Source of the DNA: Hyphomicrobiales bacterium
GTDB taxonomy: Bacteria > Pseudomonadota > Alphaproteobacteria > Rhizobiales > Rhizobiaceae
Assembly: GCA_900471515.1 (NCBI GenBank)
Contig: UCFC01000035.1
Location: 124,001-188,000, forward strand
Length of the DNA stretch: 64,000 nt
Direction: 5' to 3'
The translations under genes and the position numbers were made by a program. Positions 58,973-64,000 of this stretch are shown here, piece by piece (positions within the stretch are counted from its first letter, which is position 1; every line of letters begins with the position of its first letter). Under the pieces are notes generated by a model, which saw only the letters and a program-made list of their open reading frames with translations, was not told the origin of the DNA and did no database searches.

Positions 58973-60196
58973 CTAATCCCCGCCCTGACCCCCCGCCACC
59001 ACGATATCCTCGTCGATCACCGACAGCGCCCGGTTCAGGTGCCCCTCGAACACTAGGTTCTGCTCGTCGGCCACCACCCGTAATTCCGGCATGCCCTCCA
59101 TGCGCACGATATGCGACTGGCCGAGCCCTTCCTCGATCCCCTGCCGCAGCAGGTCGTAATAGCGCGTTCCCGGCCCGGTAATGGCGATCGGCATGCGCTC
59201 CGTCAGGCTCAGCATGCGCGACAGGCCGTTGCCGAGCGCCAGCCCCGCCTGCCGGAAGGCGAAGCCGGAAATGCGGTGGCCCTGCCGCGCCCTTGCGGCG
59301 ATCTTGTCGAGCTCCGCCACCGGCACGAACTTGGCCGGGATCGTGTCGAGCGGCACTTCGAAGGCGGTGCGCAGGATGGCGTAGAAACCGGCATGGGCTT
59401 CGATGCAGCCGCGCGAGCCGCAGCGGCAGAGGCCGCCATTGGCCATGTGCAGCATATGCCCGAAATTGGGCGCGGAGACCTCGTGCCCGCCGTGGCTGCC
59501 GCGCCGGACGATGCCGAGCCCGATGCTGTGGCCGAGCGAAAGGGCAGCCAGCGCGCGGAAATCGCCGCCCTTGACGTTTTCCTCATGCGCGCCGAGCGCG
59601 GCCGCCACCAGCAGCGTCTCGTTGTCGAGGATGACCTTGGCCGGCCATTCCGGCTTCAGCGCCGATTCGAAATCGATCTGGTCGCTGCCGAAGATCGGCG
59701 ACCAGACGAGGACCGGCTCGGTGGAATTGACCAGCCCCTTGCTGCTGATGGAGATGAGCAGCACCTTTTCGCGTTCGATGCGCGAGCGCGACAAGATGCG
59801 GTTCAAGCCCTCCCGCACCCCGTTCACGAAGCGGGCGGCGCCGTCCGGATCGTGCGAGCGCTCCTCGCTGAACCGGTCGATCAGCTTGCCGGCATAATCG
59901 ACGAGCGAATATTGCACGGCATCGGACGAGATGATGACGACGATGAGATAGCCGCAGTCGCGCCGCTGGCGCAGAAGCACGCGCGGGCGCCCGCGCCCGC
60001 TGGCCGCCTGCTGCTCGGATTTCTCGATGATCTGCGCCTTTTCCAGATCGGCGGTGATCGCAGAAACGGTCGCGGAGGACAGCCGCGTGAAATCGGATAT
60101 CTCGGTATGAGCCAGCGCTCCGTGACGGCGAAGGGTGGCGAGCACAAGCACGCTGTTTCTCTGCCGCACGAGCTCCGTGCTCGACTTGGTCAGCAT
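58973..60196 (-). CDS. ROK-family transcriptional regulator (XylR-like)
   Basis: This 407-residue protein has an N-terminal winged helix (HTEISDFTRLSSATVSAITAD, about residues 25-45, trimmed to family blocks) and a ROK sugar-kinase-like domain. The ROK metal motif CRCGSRGCIEAH (about 270) is present, and a DNETLLVAAALGAH segment stands in the sugar site. It is divergent from xylF and so probably represses the xylFHG operon in the absence of sugar. The start at 60196 follows GAAGAGG. Its 3' end abuts the repeat. Confidence 0.9.
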   Translation of the reverse strand: MLTKSSTELVRQRNSVLVLATLRRHGALAHTEISDFTRLSSATVSAITADLEKAQIIEKSEQQAASGRGRPRVLLRQRRDCGYLIVVIISSDAVQYSLVDYAGKLIDRFSEERSHDPDGAARFVNGVREGLNRILSRSRIEREKVLLISISSKGLVNSTEPVLVWSPIFGSDQIDFESALKPEWPAKVILDNETLLVAAALGAHEENVKGGDFRALAALSLGHSIGLGIVRRGSHGGHEVSAPNFGHMLHMANGGLCRCGSRGCIEAHAGFYAILRTAFEVPLDTIPAKFVPVAELDKIAARARQGHRISGFAFRQAGLALGNGLSRMLSLTERMPIAITGPGTRYYDLLRQGIEEGLGQSHIVRMEGMPELRVVADEQNLVFEGHLNRALSVIDEDIVVAGGQGGD

Positions 60197-60290
60197 CTGT
60201 CGGCCGCCTCTTCCCCGTTCGTTCCGCCCCTTATTGCCACAGCATCTCCGGGGGCCTTTCGTCAAAGGAAATTAAGCCGGTAGTGCGGTG

Positions 60291-60339
60291 TTGACAGTTG
60301 AAAAAATCTCTGACACTAAATTTCTCGACTGTCGAGAAA
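60291..60339 (+). promoter_or_regulatory. xylF promoter and ROK operator
   Basis: A TTGACA box (60291-60296) and CACTAA (60314-60319, spacing 17) form a likely sigma70 promoter reading toward xylF. Immediately after, TTTCTCGA-CTG-TCGAGAAA (60321-60339) is a perfect 8-bp dyad that would overlap the transcription start. The position fits a repressor site for the divergent ROK protein. Confidence 0.7.
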
Positions 60340-60424
60340 AAAATCCGAACCTTTCTGGACAGGCTTTCGCGGTGGCCGGAGGAGGCTGATGCTGGGCCGG
60401 CTGCATTTCACTCGGGAGGACATT

Positions 60425-61465
60425 ATGAAGTCTATTTACAAGCTGATGGCAGGCGCTGCCATTCTCGTTTCGCTGCAGTCCGCAGCCATGGCAGCCGACC
60501 TCGTCGTCGGCGTTTCCTGGTCGAACTTCCAGGAAGAGCGCTGGAAGACGGACGAAGCCGCCATCAAGAAGGCCCTCGAAGCCAAGGGCGCAAAGTATAT
60601 TTCCGCTGACGCGCAGTCTTCGGCCGCAAAGCAGCTGACCGACGTCGAATCGCTGATCTCCCAGGGCGCCAACGCCCTCATCATCCTCGCCCAGGATTCC
60701 GACGCGATCGGCCCGGCCGTTGAAAAGGCCGCCAGCGAAGGCATCCCGGTCGTCGGCTACGACCGCCTGATCGAAAATCCGGCTGCCTTCTACATCACCT
60801 TCGACAACAAGGAAGTCGGCCGCCTGCAGGCCGAGGAAGTCTTCAAGGCCAAGCCGGAAGGCAACTACGTCTTCATCAAGGGCTCCTCTTCCGATCCGAA
60901 CGCCGATTTCCTCTTTTCGGGCCAGATGGAAGTGCTGAAGGCGGCAATCGACGCCGGCAAGATCAAGAATGTCGGCGAAGCCTATACCGACGGCTGGCTG
61001 CCGCAGAACGCCCAGCGCAACATGGAGCAGTTCCTGACCGCCAACAACAACAAGGTTGACGCGGTCGTCGCCTCCAACGACGGCACGGCCGGCGGCGCCG
61101 TTGCCGCTCTCGACGCCCAGGGCATGGCCGGCTCCGTTCCGGTTTCCGGCCAGGACGCCGACAAGGCGGCTCTCAACCGCATCGCTCTCGGCACGCAGAC
61201 GGTCTCCGTCTGGAAGGACAGCCGCGAGCTCGGCAAGCGCGCTGCCGAGATCGCCCTCGAACTCGCCGGCGGCACGACCATGGACAAGATCGAAGGCGTC
61301 CAGACCTTCGAAGGCGGCCCGAAGAAGGTCAAGATGGAATCCATCTTCCTCAAGCCGCAGGCCATCACCAAGGACAACCTGAACGTCGTCATCGACGCAG
61401 GCTGGATCTCCAAGGCCGAAGCCTGCCAGGGCGTCAAGGCCGGCACCGTCAAGGCTTGCGACTGA
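60425..61465 (+). CDS. xylF: D-xylose ABC transporter substrate-binding protein
   Basis: This 346-residue periplasmic protein has a signal peptide (KLMAGAAILVSLQSAAMA, cleavage after AMA) and the type 1 periplasmic-binding fold with XylF features: GVSWSNFQEERWKTDEAAIK, cut for family comparison, GYDRLIENPAAFYITFDN, and VSGQDADKAALNRI. GGGAGGA precedes the ATG. It heads the xylFHG operon and is followed by a very strong hairpin. The sugar assignment rests on family resemblance. Confidence 0.92.
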   Translation: MKSIYKLMAGAAILVSLQSAAMAADLVVGVSWSNFQEERWKTDEAAIKKALEAKGAKYISADAQSSAAKQLTDVESLISQGANALIILAQDSDAIGPAVEKAASEGIPVVGYDRLIENPAAFYITFDNKEVGRLQAEEVFKAKPEGNYVFIKGSSSDPNADFLFSGQMEVLKAAIDAGKIKNVGEAYTDGWLPQNAQRNMEQFLTANNNKVDAVVASNDGTAGGAVAALDAQGMAGSVPVSGQDADKAALNRIALGTQTVSVWKDSRELGKRAAEIALELAGGTTMDKIEGVQTFEGGPKKVKMESIFLKPQAITKDNLNVVIDAGWISKAEACQGVKAGTVKACD

Positions 61466-61488
61466 TCCTCGCCGGCTGACTGGAAAGA

Positions 61489-61521
61489 CCGGCGCCGCAG
61501 CGGCCTCCGCTGCGGCGCCGG
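61489..61521 (+). other. Strong hairpin after xylF
   Basis: A perfect 15-bp inverted repeat (CCGGCGCCGCAGCGG / CCGCTGCGGCGCCGG) with a 3-nt CCT loop begins 23 nt after the xylF stop codon. There is no T-run. It parallels the structure after chvE and probably protects xylF mRNA and lowers expression of xylH and xylG. Confidence 0.75.
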
Positions 61522-61716
61522 ATGCGGATGAAGCCCGCCTGTGCAAGCTTCTCCGTCCTCGCGCGCACCGCGGATGCTTTGATTCCCTGCCAGAATAGTG
61601 CCGTCGTGATCGGCTATTTTCGGAAGCGTCCCGGTGGTCACATCAAGAACAGGGCGATCGCCGGCAGCTTTCGCAAGCAGGCCCGCGCCCAAACAAATGG
61701 GGGAAACGGCAAACCC

Positions 61717-63027
61717 ATGGCAGACATCACCCAATCGACAACGTCAGGCCCGCGCACGGCAGTGGAAGGCCCCTTCACGCGCTTCCTGCGGGCGACGGAA
61801 ATAGATACCCGCCTTCTCGGCATGATCGGCGCGCTGCTGGTCATCTGGGTCGGCTTCCATTTTTATACCGGCGGCCTGTTCCTCACCCCCAGAAACCTCT
61901 GGAACCTCTCGGTCCAGACGACGGAAATCGCGGTTCTGGCGACCGGCATGGTGCTGGTCATCGTCACCCGCAACATCGACCTGTCGATCGGCTCGATCCT
62001 CGGCTTCGTCGCCATGATCATGGGCGTGGTCCAGGCGCAGTTCCTGCCGCAATATCTGGGCTTCGACAATTCCTTCACCTGGGTGATCACGCTCGTCTGC
62101 GGCCTTCTCGTCGGCACCGCGATCGGCCTGTTCCAGGGCGTCATCATCGCCTTCATGGGCGTGCCCTCCTTCATCGTCACCCTCGGCGGCTTCCTCGCCT
62201 GGCGCGGCCTTGCCTGGTATGTCACGAGCGGCCAGACGGTCGCGCCGCTGGACACCACCTTCCGCATCATGGGCGGCGGCGCCGAAGGCGCCATCGGCGC
62301 CACCTGGAGCTGGGTCATCGGCGCGGTCGCCTGCGTGCTGATCGTCGTGTCCATCATCGGCTCGCGCCACCAGCGCCGCCGCTTCAACTTCCCGCGCCGC
62401 CCGCTCTGGGCCGAATATTTCCTCGGCGTGCTCGGCTGCGCCATGGTGCTCGGCGCCATCTGGGTCTCCACCATCTATTACTGGCCGCCGGCAATTGCCA
62501 AGCGTTACGCCGAAGCCAACAACATTCCCGTGCCGGAAGGCGGCCTGATGATCCCCTACGGCATTGCCGTGCCGGTGCTGATCGCCATCCTCGTCGGCAT
62601 CGTCATGACCTTCATCGCCACCCGCCTGCGCTTCGGCCGCTATGTCTTCGCCATCGGCGGCAATCCGGAAGCGGCCGAGCTTGCCGGCATCAAGACCCGC
62701 TGGGTCACGGTGCGCATCTTCGCGCTGATGGGCTTCCTCGCAGCCGTCGCCGCCGCGATCTCGACGGCCCGCCTCAACGCCGCCGCCAATTCGCAGGGCA
62801 CGACCTACGAACTCTACACGATCGCGGCAGCCGTCATCGGCGGCACGTCGCTTGCCGGCGGCACCGGCACGATCGCCGGCGCCATGCTCGGCGCGCTCGT
62901 CATGCAGTCGCTGCAGTCGGGCATGGGTCTCGCCAATGTCGACACACCCATCCAGAACGTCGTCGTCGGCGCGGTGCTCGTCATTGCCGTCTGGCTCGAC
63001 ACCGTCTATCGCTCCCGTGCGAAGTAA
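61717..63027 (+). CDS. xylH: D-xylose ABC transporter permease
   Basis: This 436-residue inner-membrane permease has about ten to twelve hydrophobic segments and the family blocks RNIDLSIGSILGFVAMIMG, GVPSFIVTLGGFLAWRG and AIGGNPEAAELAGIKT. The start at 61717 (MADITQ) is preferred; the frame open from 61522 overlaps the hairpin. GGGGGAAA lies about 8 nt upstream. It has a 251-nt gap after xylF and a 14-nt gap before xylG. Confidence 0.93.
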   Translation: MADITQSTTSGPRTAVEGPFTRFLRATEIDTRLLGMIGALLVIWVGFHFYTGGLFLTPRNLWNLSVQTTEIAVLATGMVLVIVTRNIDLSIGSILGFVAMIMGVVQAQFLPQYLGFDNSFTWVITLVCGLLVGTAIGLFQGVIIAFMGVPSFIVTLGGFLAWRGLAWYVTSGQTVAPLDTTFRIMGGGAEGAIGATWSWVIGAVACVLIVVSIIGSRHQRRRFNFPRRPLWAEYFLGVLGCAMVLGAIWVSTIYYWPPAIAKRYAEANNIPVPEGGLMIPYGIAVPVLIAILVGIVMTFIATRLRFGRYVFAIGGNPEAAELAGIKTRWVTVRIFALMGFLAAVAAAISTARLNAAANSQGTTYELYTIAAAVIGGTSLAGGTGTIAGAMLGALVMQSLQSGMGLANVDTPIQNVVVGAVLVIAVWLDTVYRSRAK

Positions 63028-63041
63028 GAGGAGTACGAACC

Positions 63042-63824
63042 ATGGCTGAACAACGCACTCCCCTTGTGGAACTGAAAAACATCTCGATCTCCTTCGGCGG
63101 CATCCACGCGGTCGACAATGCCTCGGTCGATCTCTATCCCGGCGAAGTCGTGGCCCTTCTCGGCCATAACGGCGCCGGCAAGTCGACGCTGATCAAGATC
63201 CTCTCCGGCGCCTACAAGCGCGACTCGGGCGAAATCCTGATCAACGGCGAACCGGCCGACATCCGCAACCCGCGCGACGCCAAGAAATTCGGCATCGAGA
63301 CGATCTACCAGACGCTCGCCGTCGCCGATAATGTCGATGCCGCCGCCAACCTCTATCTCGGCCGCGAGCTGAAGACCCGCTGGGGCACGCTCGACGACGT
63401 GGCGATGGAAGCCTCCGCGCGCGAGGTGATGGGCCGCCTGAACCCCAACTTCAAGCGCTTCAAGGAGCCGGTCAAGGCATTGTCCGGCGGCCAGCGCCAG
63501 TCTGTGGCCATTGCCCGCGCCATCCTGTTCAACGCCCGCATCCTCATCATGGACGAGCCGACGGCAGCGCTCGGCCCGCAGGAAACGGCGCAGGTGGGCG
63601 AACTCATCAAGCAGCTGAAGAAGGAAGGCATCGGCATCTTCTTGATCAGCCACGACATCCACGACGTCTTCGACCTCGCCGACCGCGTCTCGGTGATGAA
63701 GAACGGCCAGGTCGTCGGCCACGCCCGCACCGAGGACGTGACCAAGGACGAAGTGCTCGGCATGATCATCCTCGGCAAGGTGCCGCCGAAAGCCATTCCC
63801 GGCCCCGGCGCCATGCAGCTCTGA
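63042..63824 (+). CDS. xylG: D-xylose ABC transporter ATPase (single domain)
   Basis: This 260-residue ATPase has Walker A (GHNGAGKST), signature LSGGQRQSVAIARA, Walker B (ILIMDEPTAAL) and the switch His in FLISHDIHDVFD. It is a single nucleotide-binding domain, unlike the ~500-residue two-domain E. coli XylG, so it must dimerise. This short form is usual for this branch of rhizobial transporters. GAGGAG precedes the ATG. A terminator follows. Confidence 0.93.
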   Translation: MAEQRTPLVELKNISISFGGIHAVDNASVDLYPGEVVALLGHNGAGKSTLIKILSGAYKRDSGEILINGEPADIRNPRDAKKFGIETIYQTLAVADNVDAAANLYLGRELKTRWGTLDDVAMEASAREVMGRLNPNFKRFKEPVKALSGGQRQSVAIARAILFNARILIMDEPTAALGPQETAQVGELIKQLKKEGIGIFLISHDIHDVFDLADRVSVMKNGQVVGHARTEDVTKDEVLGMIILGKVPPKAIPGPGAMQL

Positions 63825-63849
63825 TATCCGGCAGCTGTCCGGCAGGAAG

Positions 63850-63880
63850 CTCCGCCGCCCGCAAGGGCCGGCGGAGTTTT
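63850..63880 (+). terminator. Intrinsic terminator after xylG
   Basis: A CTCCGCCG / CGGCGGAG stem, extended inward by CCC-GCAA-GGG with a one-base bulge, is followed by TTTT, 25 nt after the xylG stop. It may also serve the convergent gene at the right edge. Confidence 0.85.
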
Positions 63881-63890
63881 CATGTCCGCC

Positions 63891-64000
63891 TCAGCCCGCG
63901 CCCGCCGCATCACCGGCAAGGGCGGCAAGCCGCGCCAGCCGCGCAGGCTCCTCCTTCGCGAAGGCCGCATTGCCGGACAGGATGCCATGCGCCCGCGCCG
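63891..64000 (-). CDS. C-terminal end of an unidentified protein (partial)
   Basis: A minus-strand frame enters from the right edge and ends at TGA (63891-63893). The last ~36 residues read ...AHGILSGNAAFAKEEPARLARLAALAG with an Ala/Gly-rich end. The amphipathic helix pattern and codon use look genuine, but the piece is too short to name a family. Confidence 0.45.
   Translation of the reverse strand, partial: ARAHGILSGNAAFAKEEPARLARLAALAGDAAGAG

Noticed and set aside
1..64000. tRNA, rRNA, CRISPR arrays, insertion sequences, prophage
   Set aside because: No cloverleaf-like gene, no regularly spaced direct repeats, and no transposase, integrase or phage structural protein was recognised.

Overview
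The window is a gene-dense, high-GC chromosomal segment from an alphaproteobacterium of the Rhizobiaceae, most likely Rhizobium or a close relative in the Agrobacterium group. The reasons are the gene order gbpR / chvE-gguA-gguB-gguC, a bdhA-xdhA-xdhB mixed-function operon like the one known from Sinorhizobium, split purine-ring catabolism with a membrane PuuD urate hydroxylase, an L-arabinonate dehydratase very like the Rhizobium leguminosarum enzyme, and intergenic palindromic repeats of the RIME type. I see no rRNA, tRNA, CRISPR array, prophage or insertion sequence.

Layout. 1-10.5 kb: small regulators and housekeeping genes (PadR, TetR with three operator dyads and a divergent RidA protein, a GreA-like factor, methionine aminopeptidase, an LLM flavin oxidoreductase, an ECF42 sigma factor with its YciI/DGPF partner, a secreted TIM-barrel protein, an HD hydrolase, a GlxA-type activator, glycerol kinase). 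10.6-30.5 kb: a catabolic island. It begins with bdhA-xdhA-xdhB-xdhC, has a LysR and a CadC-like regulator, and continues with puuD-guaD on the plus strand and DUF1045-puuE-uraD-alc-allA-uraH-phosphoesterase on the minus strand. Together these convert guanine through xanthine, urate, 5-hydroxyisourate, OHCU, allantoin, allantoate and ureidoglycolate to glyoxylate and urea. Two toxin-antitoxin modules sit inside this island: a HigBA-like pair whose antitoxin appears to have exchanged its DNA-binding domain for a DUF1508 domain, and a HepT/MntA pair.

30.5-45.8 kb: an FAD oxidoreductase and MnmD tRNA methyltransferase with overlapping divergent starts, a 1134-residue hybrid histidine kinase, an AlkD-like repair protein, a DEAD-box RNA helicase with a structured leader, a three-gene ATP-grasp / alpha-E / transglutaminase operon that probably makes or modifies a peptide of unknown identity, an HD-GYP response regulator, a cupin and a VapBC-like pair. 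45.9-64 kb: sugar uptake and oxidation. The ChvE-GguAB importer is followed by GguC (AraD1 family), an aldehyde dehydrogenase and L-arabinonate dehydratase, which together fit the non-phosphorylative L-arabinose route to 2-oxoglutarate. GbpR is divergent. Then come a J-domain-like protein, a Tat-exported Hint-domain protein, inositol dehydrogenase, and a ROK regulator divergent from xylF-xylH-xylG. A partial minus-strand gene runs off the right edge.

The most unusual items are the HigA-DUF1508 chimera, the Tat/Hint protein, the ATP-grasp peptide operon, the overlapping divergent mnm-type genes, the repeat element lying between the two subunits of xanthine dehydrogenase, and the helicase leader.
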